Both the position numbers and the translations under genes were made by a program. From Acidovorax sp. GBBC 1281 (GTDB lineage: Bacteria; Pseudomonadota; Gammaproteobacteria; Burkholderiales; Burkholderiaceae_C), in assembly GCF_028473645.1 (NCBI RefSeq), contig NZ_CP097269.1, positions 814,001 to 878,000 on the forward strand: a stretch of 64,000 bases of DNA. The letters run 5' to 3'. Of the stretch, positions 8,741 to 19,163 are shown piece by piece. Under the pieces are notes generated by a model. It worked only from the letters and a program-made list of their open reading frames with translations. It did no database searches and was not told the origin of the DNA. The first letter of the stretch is position 1. The number at the start of each line of letters is the position of its first letter.

Positions 8741-9349
8741 TTACGGCTTGCCACCCGTGGGGAAGGGCCAGGCGGCCTGGGGGTTCAGCGTGGTCTGGGC
8801 TGCAGGCGCGGGCGCAGGGGCCTTGGCGGCTTTCTTGGGCGCGGCGGCCTTCTTGGCGGCCGGTGCTGCGGCAGGCTTCTTGGCAGCAGGTGCGGCCGAG
8901 GTCTTCTTCGCCGACGTCACGGCCTTCTTGGTCGCGGTCGCTGGCTTGGCGCTGGCCTTCTTGGCTGCCGGTGCTGCCGCCTTCTTGGCAGGTGCAGCCG
9001 ACTTCTTCACGGCCGTTGCCTTCTTCGCTGGCGCTGCGGCTTTCTTGGCCGGAGCAGCGGCCTTCTTGGCCGGCGCTGCTGCCTTCTTCGCAGCCGTCAC
9101 CTTCTTGGCGGGGGCGGCGGCCTTCTTGGCGGGCGCTGCCTTCTTCGCTGGGGCGGCGGCCTTCTTGGCCGGTGCTGCCTTCTTCGCAGCCGTTACCTTC
9201 TTGGCGGGGGCGGCGGCCTTCTTGGCCGGAGCGGCCTTCTTCGCCGGAGCGGCGGCCTTCTTGGCTACCGCCGCCTTCTTGGCGGGGGCGGCGGCTTTCT
9301 TCGCGGGTACTGCCTTCTTGGCGGCGGTCTTTTTCGCAGTTGCCATCAT
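8741..9349 (-). CDS. alanine/lysine/proline-rich histone H1-like DNA-binding protein
   Basis: 202 residues made almost wholly of AAAPAKK and TAAKK units between a short start (MMATAKKTAAKK) and a non-repetitive tail ending WPFPTGGKP. The composition matches the bacterial histone-H1-like/AlgP class of nucleoid proteins, thought to bind DNA through lysine-rich tails. Larger repeats are visible: a block of the form VTAAKKAAPAKK recurs about every 30 residues. An AAGGAG ribosome site lies just before the ATG pair. Such genes often vary in repeat number between strains. Confidence 0.85.
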   Translation of the reverse strand: MMATAKKTAAKKAVPAKKAAAPAKKAAVAKKAAAPAKKAAPAKKAAAPAKKVTAAKKAAPAKKAAAPAKKAAPAKKAAAPAKKVTAAKKAAAPAKKAAAPAKKAAAPAKKATAVKKSAAPAKKAAAPAAKKASAKPATATKKAVTSAKKTSAAPAAKKPAAAPAAKKAAAPKKAAKAPAPAPAAQTTLNPQAAWPFPTGGKP

Positions 9350-9408
9350 TTTCTCCTTGGGTCAATTTGCAAAGAGCACTCCACGCCTGCATTGGACATG
9401 GAGCGATC

Positions 9409-9438
9409 CATGGCGATGGGACGAGTCCCATCGCCATG
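9409..9438. other. perfect 13-bp inverted repeat between the H1-like gene and nrdB
   Basis: CATGGCGATGGGA (9409-9421) and TCCCATCGCCATG (9426-9438) pair perfectly around a 4-base loop. No T-run follows on either strand. It lies downstream of nrdB and about 60 bases upstream of the H1-like gene, so it could end or protect the nrdB transcript or act as an operator for the H1-like gene. Confidence 0.6.
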
Positions 9439-9528
9439 AACACGGGAACGCCCCGCACGGCAGGACTTCGCAGCGCTACCGGTCTGGGACGTGGAATGAA
9501 AATGCATGGCCTGGAATGTGTCGGGAGG

Positions 9529-10725
9529 TCAATCCCAGGACAGTGCACCGCCGGACTGGTACTCGATGACGCGGGTCTCGAAGAAGTTGCGCTCCTTCTT
9601 GAGGTCGATCATCTCGCTCATCCAGGGGAAGGGGTTTTCTTCGTTGGGGAACAGCGCCTCCAGGCCGATCTGCGTGGCGCGGCGGTTGGCGATGTAGCGC
9701 AGGTAGCCCTTGAACATGGAGGCGTTCATGCCCAGCACGCCGCGTGGCATGGTGTCTTCGGCGTATTGGTACTCGAGCTCGACGGCTTTCATGAACAGGC
9801 CGTTGATCTCTTCCTTGAACTCCGCGGTCCACAGGTGCGGGTTCTCCAGCTTGAGCTGGTTGATCAGGTCGATGCCGAAGTTGCAGTGCATCGATTCGTC
9901 GCGCAGGATGTACTGGTACTGCTCGGCGGCACCGGTCATCTTGTTCTGGCGGCCGAGCGCGAGGATCTGCGTGAAGCCGACATAGAAGAACAGGCCTTCC
10001 ATCAGGCAGGCGAACACGATCAGCGACTTGAGCAGCGTCTGGTCGGTCTCGGGCGTGCCGGTCTTGAAGTTGGGGTCCATGATCGCCTCGATGAAGGGGA
10101 TCAGGAACTCGTCCTTGTTGCGGATGGAGGCGACTTCGTTGTACGCGTTGAAGATCTCGCTCTCGTCGAGGCCGAGCGATTCGACGATGTACTGGTAGGC
10201 GTGCGTGTGGATCGCTTCCTCGAAGGCCTGGCGCAGCAGGAACTGGCGGCATTCGGGCGCGGTGATGTGGCGGTACGTGCCCAGCACGATGTTGTTGGCG
10301 GCCAGCGAATCGGCGGTCACGAAGAAGCCGAGGTTGCGCTTGATGATGCGGCGCTCGTCTTCGGTCAGGCCGTTTGGGTCTTTCCACAACGCGATGTCGC
10401 GCGTCATGTTCACCTCTTGCGGCATCCAGTGGTTGGCGCAGGTGGCGAGGTATTTTTCCCAGGCCCACTTGTACTTGAAGGGCACCAGCTGATTGACGTC
10501 GGTCTGGCCGTTGATGATGCGCTTGTCGGCGGCATTCACGCGGCGGTGCACGGTGTCGGAGGGCGGGGCCGAGGGGGTGGGCGTGCTGCCGGTGGGCAGG
10601 CTTTCGGCGGGTGCCGCAGCGGCTTGCGAAAGCGCGGACGGCGACTCCGCCGGGCGGTTGTTTTGCAGACCGCCGTCCAAGAGTTTCTGCGATGAGGGCT
10701 TGACTTCTTCGTCCCAGGTCAGCAT
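9529..10725 (-). CDS. nrdB: class Ia ribonucleoside-diphosphate reductase, beta subunit
   Basis: Provides the diiron-tyrosyl radical cofactor for NrdA in making deoxyribonucleotides. The 398-residue protein begins MLTWDEEV and has an unusually long, Pro/Ser-rich N-terminal extension (about residues 10-60) before the ferritin-like core (carboxylate motifs near [12 protein letters not shown] and [14 protein letters not shown]). It is in the same direction as nrdA, with 137 bases between them containing a strong hairpin. The reading frame extends upstream, but MLTWDEE with a GGAAAA ribosome site is the likely start. Confidence 0.95.
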   Translation of the reverse strand: MLTWDEEVKPSSQKLLDGGLQNNRPAESPSALSQAAAAPAESLPTGSTPTPSAPPSDTVHRRVNAADKRIINGQTDVNQLVPFKYKWAWEKYLATCANHWMPQEVNMTRDIALWKDPNGLTEDERRIIKRNLGFFVTADSLAANNIVLGTYRHITAPECRQFLLRQAFEEAIHTHAYQYIVESLGLDESEIFNAYNEVASIRNKDEFLIPFIEAIMDPNFKTGTPETDQTLLKSLIVFACLMEGLFFYVGFTQILALGRQNKMTGAAEQYQYILRDESMHCNFGIDLINQLKLENPHLWTAEFKEEINGLFMKAVELEYQYAEDTMPRGVLGMNASMFKGYLRYIANRRATQIGLEALFPNEENPFPWMSEMIDLKKERNFFETRVIEYQSGGALSWD

Positions 10726-10815
10726 AGGTTTTCCAATGGTCGGATTATGAAAGCAGCGCTGCAAAATTAAAAGCGCTGGAGCGTGATACAGCCATGTTTT
10801 TGTTGCTTCACTGCA

Positions 10816-10853
10816 CATGCGCGGCACCCTGATAGATCAGGGTGCCGCGCATG
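10816..10853. other. 18-bp perfect inverted repeat between nrdA and nrdB
   Basis: CATGCGCGGCACCCTGAT (10816-10833) is followed, after AG, by its exact reverse complement (10836-10853). This very stable stem begins 9 bases after the nrdA stop on the minus strand. No U-run follows in that direction, so partial attenuation, or protection of the nrdA mRNA end, seems more likely than full termination. Confidence 0.75.
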
Positions 10854-10862
10854 GCGTGCGCA

Positions 10863-13805
10863 TCACTGGCAGGCTTCGCAGGTCGGGTCGTCAATCGCGC
10901 AGAACTTCACGTCGGTCGCGGGCAATGCCGCGGCCTGTGCCTGTGCTGCGGCCGCAGCGGCTTCGAGCGCGCTGGGCTTGGATGCGGCCTGTGCGCCGCC
11001 GCCGTTGGTGCCCGACGACACGGCGTTGAGCTGGCGCGTGTTCACGGTGCTCATCTCGACGTGCGTGGCGCTTTGCGTGCGCAGGTAATACGTGGTCTTG
11101 AGGCCGCGCACCCAGGCGAGCTTGTAGGTGTCGTCGAGCTTCTTGCCCGATGCGCCCGCCATGTAGATGTTCAGGCTCTGCGCCTGGTCGATCCATTTCT
11201 GGCGGCGCGATGCGGCCTCGACGAGCCACGACGGCTCGACCTCGAAGGCCGTGGAGTACAGCGCCTTGACGTCCTGCGGCACGCGGTCGATGGAGTGCAG
11301 CGAACCCTTGAAGTGCTTGAGGTCCATGACCATCACGTCGTCCCACAGGCCCAGGCGCTTGAGGTCGCGCACCAGGTAGCCGTTGATGACGGTGAACTCG
11401 CCCGACAGGTTCGACTTGACCGAGAGGTTGCCGAACGAGGGCTCGATGGACGCATCGACACCGACGATGTTGGAGATGGTGGCGGTGGGCGCGATGGCCA
11501 CGCAGTTGGAGTTGCGCATGCCGTCCTGCGCGATCTTCTTGCGCAGCGCATCCCAGTCCAGCGAGGACGAGCGGTCCACTTCTACGAAGCCGCCGCGGGC
11601 CTTCTCCAGCAGCTCGAGCGTGTCGAACGGCAGGATGCCACGGTCCCACAGCGAGCCCTTGTAGCTTTCGTAGTGGCCGCGTTCCTTGGCCAGCTCGGTC
11701 GAAGCCCAGTAGGCGTAGTAGCAGATGGCTTCCATGGATCGATCAGCGAACTCGACCGCGGCCTGCGACGCGTAGGGAATGCGCAGTTCGTACAGGCTGT
11801 CCTGGAAGGCCATGATGCCCAGGCCCACGGGGCGGTGGCGCATGTTGGACGCGCGGGCCTTTTCGACGGCGTAGTAGTTGATGTCGATCACGTTGTCGAG
11901 CATGCGCATGGCCGTGGAGATGGTCTTGCGCAGCTTGACGTGGTCGAGTTCGCGGCCGTTCGTGCCGTCCTTCAGATGGCGCAGCAGGTTGACCGAGCCG
12001 AGGTTGCAGACCGCGGTTTCGGTGTCGCTGGTGTTCAGCGTGATCTCGGTGCATAGGTTGGACGAGTGCACCACGCCGGCGTGCTGCTGGGGCGAGCGCA
12101 CGTTGCAGGCATCCTTGAACGTGATCCAGGGGTGGCCGGTCTCGAACAGCATGGTCAGGATCTTGCGCCACAGGTCGGTCGCCTGCAGCGTGCGCGAGGG
12201 CTTGATCTCGCCGCGCGCGGCCTTCTCTTCATAGGCCACGTAGGCCTTTTCGAAGTCGGTGCCGAACAGGTCGTGCAGGTCGGGCACGTTGGAGGGCGAG
12301 AACAGGGTCCAGGTGCCCTTTTCCATCACGCGGCGCATGAACAGGTCGGGAATCCAGTTGGCCGTGTTCATGTCGTGCGTGCGGCGGCGGTCGTCGCCGG
12401 TGTTCTTGCGCAGCTCCAGGAACTCCTCGATGTCCAGGTGCCAGGTTTCGAGGTACGTGCAGACGGCGCCCTTGCGCTTGCCGCCCTGGTTCACGGCCAC
12501 GGCGGTGTCGTTCACCACCTTGAGGAACGGCACCACGCCTTGCGATTCGCCGTTGGTGCCCTTGATGTGCGAGCCCAGTGCGCGCACGCGGGTCCAGTCG
12601 TTGCCCAGGCCGCCGGCGAACTTGGACAGCAGCGCGTTTTCCTTGATCGACTCGTAGATGCCATCCAGGTCGTCGGGCACGGTGGTCAGGTAGCACGACG
12701 ACAGCTGCGAGCGCAGCGTGCCGCTGTTGAACAGCGTGGGGGTGCTGGACATGAAGTCGAACGACGAGAGCACCTCGTAGAACTCGATGGCGCGCGCTTC
12801 GCGGTTGTCTTCCTTGAGCGCCAGGCCCATGGCCACGCGCATGAAGAATGCCTGGGGCAGTTCGATGCGGCTCTTGCGCACGTGCAGGAAGTAGCGGTCG
12901 TACAGCGTCTGCAGGCCCAGGTAGTCGAACTGCTGGTCGCGCTCGAACTTCAGTGCGGCGCCGAGCTTTTGCAGGTCGTACTCGAGCAGGCGGGGGTCCA
13001 GCAGGTCGTTGTCCACGCCCTTCTGGATGAACACGGGGAAGTAGTTCGCGTAGGCGGCGCCCATTTCGCCGGGCGCCACGTCGCGGCCCAGCACCTCGCG
13101 CACGATGGTGTGCAGCAGCAGGCGGGCGGTGGCGTAGGTGTAGTCGGGGTCTTTCTCGATCAGGGTGCGGGCGGCCAGGATGGAGGCCTTGTACACCTCG
13201 TCCATGGGCACGCCGTCGTACAGGTTGCGCATGGTTTCGGCCACGATGGGCGCGGCCTGGATGTCGGCGCCCAGGTTGGAGCAGGCGGCCTGGATGAGGC
13301 TCAGCATGCGCGCTTCATCGAGGGGCACGCGCTGGCCATGGTCGATCACGTGCAGGGTAGGCACGGCTGGGGTGCGCTGCTCCTGCTGGTGGGCGCGCTC
13401 CTGCGAGCGGCGCTCACGGTACAGCACATAGGCGCGCGCGACCTCGTGGTGGCCGCCGCGCATCAGGCCCAGCTCGACCTGGTCCTGGACGTCCTCGATG
13501 TGGAACGTGCCGCCGCCCGGGCGCGAGCGCATGAGGGCGCGCACCACGTTCTGGGTCAGGGTGTCCACGACTTCGCGGACACTGGCCGAAGCGGCACCCT
13601 GGGTGCCGTGCACGGCGAGAAACGCCTTCATCAGGGCCACTGCGATCTTCTGCGGTTCGAACGGCACCACCGCGCCGTTGCGGCGAATGATCTGGTAGTG
13701 CGTCAGCAGGTCGCTGCCGGGCTGCGCCGCCGGCGATTCGTCTGCGGCAGTGGGGGCCTGCCCCGTAGCGTTGGTGGTGGATGAAGGGTTTAGCGCAGCT
13801 TGCAT
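10863..13805 (-). CDS. nrdA: class Ia ribonucleoside-diphosphate reductase, alpha subunit
   Basis: Large catalytic subunit that reduces ribonucleoside diphosphates. The 980 residues include an N-terminal ATP-cone domain (about 45-145; VVPFEPQKIAVALMKAF), a long core with the catalytic segment SSNLCTEITLN (radical cysteine) and the C-terminal redox pair CEAC in the last five residues. I chose the ATG at 13805 (MQAALNPSS), which has an AGGA site upstream; the frame stays open to 13901. NrdR boxes lie 97-144 bases upstream. It is slightly longer than E. coli NrdA because of the N-terminal and pre-tail linkers. Confidence 0.96.
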   Translation of the reverse strand: MQAALNPSSTTNATGQAPTAADESPAAQPGSDLLTHYQIIRRNGAVVPFEPQKIAVALMKAFLAVHGTQGAASASVREVVDTLTQNVVRALMRSRPGGGTFHIEDVQDQVELGLMRGGHHEVARAYVLYRERRSQERAHQQEQRTPAVPTLHVIDHGQRVPLDEARMLSLIQAACSNLGADIQAAPIVAETMRNLYDGVPMDEVYKASILAARTLIEKDPDYTYATARLLLHTIVREVLGRDVAPGEMGAAYANYFPVFIQKGVDNDLLDPRLLEYDLQKLGAALKFERDQQFDYLGLQTLYDRYFLHVRKSRIELPQAFFMRVAMGLALKEDNREARAIEFYEVLSSFDFMSSTPTLFNSGTLRSQLSSCYLTTVPDDLDGIYESIKENALLSKFAGGLGNDWTRVRALGSHIKGTNGESQGVVPFLKVVNDTAVAVNQGGKRKGAVCTYLETWHLDIEEFLELRKNTGDDRRRTHDMNTANWIPDLFMRRVMEKGTWTLFSPSNVPDLHDLFGTDFEKAYVAYEEKAARGEIKPSRTLQATDLWRKILTMLFETGHPWITFKDACNVRSPQQHAGVVHSSNLCTEITLNTSDTETAVCNLGSVNLLRHLKDGTNGRELDHVKLRKTISTAMRMLDNVIDINYYAVEKARASNMRHRPVGLGIMAFQDSLYELRIPYASQAAVEFADRSMEAICYYAYWASTELAKERGHYESYKGSLWDRGILPFDTLELLEKARGGFVEVDRSSSLDWDALRKKIAQDGMRNSNCVAIAPTATISNIVGVDASIEPSFGNLSVKSNLSGEFTVINGYLVRDLKRLGLWDDVMVMDLKHFKGSLHSIDRVPQDVKALYSTAFEVEPSWLVEAASRRQKWIDQAQSLNIYMAGASGKKLDDTYKLAWVRGLKTTYYLRTQSATHVEMSTVNTRQLNAVSSGTNGGGAQAASKPSALEAAAAAAQAQAAALPATDVKFCAIDDPTCEACQ

Positions 13806-13901
13806 GAAAGGTCCTTTGGGAGCTGTCGGAAAAGGCGGATCTGGCGGGCCGTAAGGCGGCGCCAAAGCGGAGAACGGGGTGGGGGTTGGGTGCTGGCCCA
13901 C

Positions 13902-13917
13902 ACGCTATATCTAGGGT
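13902..13917 (-). promoter_or_regulatory. NrdR box proximal to nrdA
   Basis: ACGCTATATCTAGGGT fits the NrdR-box pattern (ACACTATATATTGTGT as known from other bacteria) in the conserved core CTATAT. It covers the probable -10 (TATAGC on the minus strand, 13904-13909), which pairs with a -35 TTGCTA at 13927-13932 at 17 bp. The centre is 32 bp from the second box. Confidence 0.7.
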
Positions 13918-13933
13918 GTGCAATGGTAGCAAG

Positions 13934-13949
13934 ACACTACCGGTAGTGT
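13934..13949 (-). promoter_or_regulatory. NrdR box distal to nrdA
   Basis: ACACTACCGGTAGTGT is a perfect 16-bp palindrome with the NrdR-box ends. Its centre lies 32 bp (three helical turns) from the first box, the spacing known for paired NrdR sites in other proteobacteria. It sits just upstream of the -35. Confidence 0.7.
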
Positions 13950-14192
13950 ACAGCGCCCTCTGCTCCGGATTCTGGAAACATGCTGTTTCCATGGCCTGGA
14001 AGCCGTGAGCGAGGCATGGCGCAAAGGCCGTGTGGATGCGGTTGGGAGACGGGAAAACGTGGTCTGGCGCAGGACGCCGGGCGTTTTGACTTCAGGAGCC
14101 GCGTGGGCGCTGTCTTCCATGGCGGGAGGGCAGCGGGCCCAGAGTGTCGCGGTTTGGCGTCCCGCGTGCAGAGGGTTGGGGAAAACCCTCAA

Positions 14193-14817
14193 TTATGGCG
14201 GTGGGCGGGTTGACTTCCGTGGAAACACGGCGGGTGGCCACGGCAGGTCCGCTCGAAGCCGCTGCCAGTCGAAGCCCGGCCCCGGGTCCTGCTTTCTGCC
14301 GGGGGCCACGTCTTCGTGGCCTGCCACGTGGGCGATGGGGTAGCGCAGCGGCAGGTCGGCGCAAAGCCGCGCCAGGGTGGCGTATTGGGCGGGCTCGAAG
14401 GTCTGGCCCTCCAGCCCCTCCAGTTCGATGCCGATCGAGTCGTCGTTGCAGTTGGCGCGGCCCCGATAGCTCGACGGCCCGGCATGCCAGGCCCGCAGAT
14501 CGCAGTCCACGAACTGCCAGAGCCGGCCGTCGCGCTCGATGAAAAAGTGGGCCGACACCTGCAGCCCGCGGATGCCGGCGTAGTAGGGGTGCGCATCCCA
14601 GTCGAGGGTGTTGGAGAAAAGCCGGTGCACCTGCCCGCCGCCGTATTCGCCGGGGGGCAGGCTGATCGAATGCACGACGATGAGATCGATGACCGCCTGG
14701 GCCGGGCGCGGGCCGAAGTTGGGCGAGGGCTCGCGCGTGGCGTCCCGGTACCAGCCGCCGTCCCACACCGGCCTGTCCCCCGCCTCCGGGCAGGGCACTG
14801 GGCCGGGGTGCGGTGCC

Positions 14818-14834
<17 letters not shown>
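14193..14834 (-). CDS. ampD: 1,6-anhydro-N-acetylmuramyl-L-alanine amidase
   Basis: Cytoplasmic zinc amidase that cuts the peptide from anhydro-MurNAc during murein recycling and so keeps the AmpR inducer low. The 213 residues show the amidase_2 fold: [19 protein letters not shown] (zinc His), [22 protein letters not shown] and [21 protein letters not shown] (zinc His and Asp). The ATG at 14834 overlaps the pilR end by 17 bases. The reading frame stays open far upstream inside pilR, but that part is a shadow. Confidence 0.93.
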
Positions 14835-16320
<1,486 letters not shown>

Positions 16321-16338
16321 GGACAGGTGCGGGCAGGG

Positions 16339-18045
16339 TCAGACGACGATTGTGTCAAACAGCGTGGTGTTCGGGTCCTGCGGCCGGGCGTTCTTGCGGA
16401 ACACGACCGTGAACGCGTTGCCGCCGACCGCACCGCGCGCCAGGGTGCGGGTGAGGCGCTGGTAGCCGATCGACGCGCCGTGCCGCTGGCACAGCTCGCG
16501 GCAGATATAGAGGCCCAGCCCGCTGGAGCGGCTTTCCGAGGAAAAGAAGGGCTCGAACAGGTGGCGCTCCACGGTCTTGTCCAGCGGCGCGCCGTCGCTC
16601 CACACCTGCAGCGCCACGGAGCCGGCCGCGCTGACGTAGGTGGCCACGTAGAGCGAGTCGGGCTCGCCGCCCATGTAGCGCAGCGCGTTGTCGAGCAGGT
16701 TGACGAGCACGCGGCGCAGGTGTTCGGCATCGAACTCCACGGGCGCGCGGCCCGCCTCCAGCGCGAGCTGGGCCCGGCGCTTGCCCGGGTCCTGCGCCTG
16801 CCAGTCGCTCCAGACCTGCGCGACCGCATCGCACAGCACGACGGTGGAGCCGGGAGCGTGGCTGATCTGGTGCTGCACCCGGGCGATGTCCAGCACCTCC
16901 TCCGCGATGCGGGCCAGCCGCTCGGCGTTCTGCTGCACCATGTGGGCCAGGCGCTTCTGGCCGGGCTCGTGCAGTTCTTCTTCCAGCAGGGCATTGGCCT
17001 GCATGATGGCCGCGAGCGGATTGCGGATCTCATGGGCCACGGCGGCCGACATGCGGCCCATCGAGGCGAGTTTTTCGGTGCGCAGGCGCGCCTCCATCTC
17101 GCGCAGGTCGTGCAGGAACATCACGCACAGGTGCTCGCCCCCGGTCTCGCGCGCGATCTCCTGCGACGACGTGAGCCAGGCCCGTACGTGCAGCGCCAGC
17201 GGGCTTTGCCCCGGGTGCAGCACGTCCACGTCGGCGCTTTGCGGCTGGCCTTTCTGGAAGGTCTGGCGCGCCATGGCCAGCAGCGGCTTCCAGGGCGAGG
17301 AATGGGCCATGGAGAACGGCAGGGCGTGGCGGGCGTTGGTGCCCAGCAGCCGCAGCGCCGCGGGGTTGGCGATGCGTACGGTGTCGCGCTGGTCCAGCAC
17401 CAGCACGCCGTCCGACAGGTTGTGGATGACCAGGGCGCTCACCTGTTCCTGCACCTTGGCCGCCATCTGGCTGGCCTGGGCCAGTTGCTGCTCCCGGTTC
17501 AGGCGCGAGGCGAGCTGGTGCACCAGGTAGGCGACGATGAAGTAGCCCGTGCCGGTGAGGGCCGTCTGGAAATAGCGCTGCGTGGCGTCGGAGCCGCCGC
17601 TGCTGCCCAGCCACCAGGCCCATGCCAGCAGCAGCAGCGTGACCGCCGCGGTCGTGCCCAGGGCCAGGGTCAGCGTGCCCAGCACGCCGGCCATCAGGAT
17701 GGGCAGGCCGAACAGGGGCGTGAAGTTCATGGAGCCCACGTGCAGGATCTGCAGCGTGCTGATCAAGGCCAAATCCACGCCGATCGAGCACATCCACTGC
17801 AGCCACGAATGGGGCCCGGGCGGCGCATTGCCGGCCAGCACCAGCAGCAGTACGGTGGCCACCAGATAGCCGGCGCAGATGCCCAGGAGCAGGGGTTCGT
17901 AGGACTGGTTCAGCGCCACGCCCAGGCCCTGCAGTAGCAGCAGGGCGGCGGCGACCATGATGCGGCCCGACAGGAAGCTGCCCCACAGCCGGGCGAAGGG
18001 GGCGTCGGCGGACAGCAGGGCGCTGGCGCGTTTCAGGGCCGGCAC
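16339..18045 (-). CDS. pilS: PilS-type sensor histidine kinase
   Basis: 568 residues: about six N-terminal membrane helices (about 25-195), a PAS-like region (about 215-320), a HisKA domain with AVAHEIRNPLAAI (phospho-His) and a HATPase domain ending with GLGLYICRELCQRHG. The architecture is that of PilS, which senses pilin in the membrane in Pseudomonas. The start is GTG at 18045. It is followed by pilR and preceded by a small PP0621-like gene in the same direction. Confidence 0.9.
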   Translation of the reverse strand: MPALKRASALLSADAPFARLWGSFLSGRIMVAAALLLLQGLGVALNQSYEPLLLGICAGYLVATVLLLVLAGNAPPGPHSWLQWMCSIGVDLALISTLQILHVGSMNFTPLFGLPILMAGVLGTLTLALGTTAAVTLLLLAWAWWLGSSGGSDATQRYFQTALTGTGYFIVAYLVHQLASRLNREQQLAQASQMAAKVQEQVSALVIHNLSDGVLVLDQRDTVRIANPAALRLLGTNARHALPFSMAHSSPWKPLLAMARQTFQKGQPQSADVDVLHPGQSPLALHVRAWLTSSQEIARETGGEHLCVMFLHDLREMEARLRTEKLASMGRMSAAVAHEIRNPLAAIMQANALLEEELHEPGQKRLAHMVQQNAERLARIAEEVLDIARVQHQISHAPGSTVVLCDAVAQVWSDWQAQDPGKRRAQLALEAGRAPVEFDAEHLRRVLVNLLDNALRYMGGEPDSLYVATYVSAAGSVALQVWSDGAPLDKTVERHLFEPFFSSESRSSGLGLYICRELCQRHGASIGYQRLTRTLARGAVGGNAFTVVFRKNARPQDPNTTLFDTIVV

Positions 18046-18058
18046 GGGCGGAGGCCTT

Positions 18059-18280
18059 TCACGCCGGCCCTTGGCGCTGGTGCTCGGGAGTGCAGTAGCT
18101 CGCGCCGCCGTCGGTCAGCGCCTCGGAGCGGGGGATGTGCACGCCGCACCGGGCACAGGACACCATGGCCTGCGGCAAGGCGGGGCGCGCCGCGGCGGGC
18201 GGCGGCATCTCCCGGCGCCGCTGGTTGCGCCACACCCCGAACGCGATGACCAGCACCGCCAGCAGGACGAAGTATTTCAT
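18059..18280 (-). CDS. PP0621-family small membrane protein
   Basis: 73 residues: one membrane helix (KYFVLLAVLVIAFGVW), a basic Arg-rich hinge and a C-terminal zinc-knuckle-like part with MVSCARCGVHIPRSEAL and a further Cys. It resembles the PP0621 family of unknown function. Its ATG overlaps the upstream ccsA-like stop (ATGA, 18277-18280), so it is likely translated with that gene. Confidence 0.75.
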   Translation of the reverse strand: MKYFVLLAVLVIAFGVWRNQRRREMPPPAAARPALPQAMVSCARCGVHIPRSEALTDGGASYCTPEHQRQGPA

Positions 18281-19074
18281 GCGGCGCGTCCCAGGACCAC
18301 TTCGAGCACGAAGCGCGAGCCCACGTAGGCCAGCAGCAGCAGGCCCGCGCCGGCATACAGCACGCGCACGGCGCTGCGCCCGCGCCAGCCGAAACGCGCG
18401 CGCCCGATCAGCAGCACCGCGAACGTGATCCACGACAGGACCGAGAACACCGTCTTGTGCTCCCAGTTCCAGGCCCGGCCGTACAGCGTTTCGCCGAACA
18501 GCCAGCCGGCCACCAGCGTGGCGGTCAGCAGCACGAAGCCGGCCATCACGAAGCGGAAGGTGAGGCGCTCCAGGGTGAGCAGGGGAATGCCGCTGTGCGG
18601 GTCCGCGGCCTGGCGGATCTTGCGCTCCGCGCGGGTCATGAGCCAGGCGTGGACCACGGCGGCGGCGAACAGTCCGTAGGACGCGATGCCCAGCGCCAGA
18701 TGCAGCGGCAGCCAGGCGGATGCGTTCACGTGCAGGGGCTGGCCCGGAAACAGCAGCGCGAGCACCACCGCCACGGAGCCCAGGGCACCCAGCAGCCAGC
18801 GGGCCTGGAGTTCGGGAAACATCTGGCGTTCGACGGCATACACGGTGAGCACCAGCCAGGCCGTCATGGAGAGGGCGGGCGCGAAACCGAAGTGCGGCGT
18901 GCCTCCGAGCAGGCTGTAGGCCAGCACCGCCGCGTGCAGGCCCCAGGCGACCCAGAGCGCGGTGCGGCCCGTTTTGCCGCCGAACCGCGCGGCGGCCACG
19001 GCGGGGGCGGCGTAAGCCATCGCCGCGGACAAGGCCAGCAGCCAGCTGACGGGAGACGCACTGGGTAAAATCAT
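18277..19074 (-). CDS. CcsA/YpjD-type haem-handling membrane protein
   Basis: 265 residues with about eight membrane helices and the haem-binding WNWEHKTVFSVLSW motif close to the tryptophan-rich WWD signature of cytochrome c assembly proteins (CcsA/CcmC/YpjD). The role may be haem export or an inner-membrane assembly function. It is divergent from ffh, with 89 bases between the starts. The start is the ATG at 19074. Confidence 0.85.
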   Translation of the reverse strand: MILPSASPVSWLLALSAAMAYAAPAVAAARFGGKTGRTALWVAWGLHAAVLAYSLLGGTPHFGFAPALSMTAWLVLTVYAVERQMFPELQARWLLGALGSVAVVLALLFPGQPLHVNASAWLPLHLALGIASYGLFAAAVVHAWLMTRAERKIRQAADPHSGIPLLTLERLTFRFVMAGFVLLTATLVAGWLFGETLYGRAWNWEHKTVFSVLSWITFAVLLIGRARFGWRGRSAVRVLYAGAGLLLLAYVGSRFVLEVVLGRAA

Positions 19075-19163
19075 GGACTCACAGTTTAGCCCTTCGCCCG
19101 CCCCCGGCGGACCTGCCTGCGGCACCAGCCGCCCAGGCACAGGGGCACTTCCGGAACACTCCT

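Larger units (their letters stand above)
13806..14192. other. 387-base interval between nrdA and ampD
   Basis: Holds the nrdA promoter and NrdR boxes in its left third. Further right is a 7-bp inverted repeat GGAAACA-TGC-TGTTTCC (13974-13990) and, next to the ampD stop, a weak stem GAGGGTT/AACCCTC (14171-14190). No convincing gene is seen in the rest. Confidence 0.5.

Noticed and set aside
8741..9349. CRISPR-like or minisatellite array
   Set aside because: The repeats are in-frame codons for AAAPAKK units with no unique spacers; it is a coding tract.
12066..13784. 572-residue frame opposite nrdA
   Set aside because: Low-complexity translation rich in His, Val, Gly; the other strand encodes well-conserved NrdA.
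13974..13990. GGAAACA-TGC-TGTTTCC as an operator or terminator
   Set aside because: Short stem without T-run and no gene start at a fitting distance.
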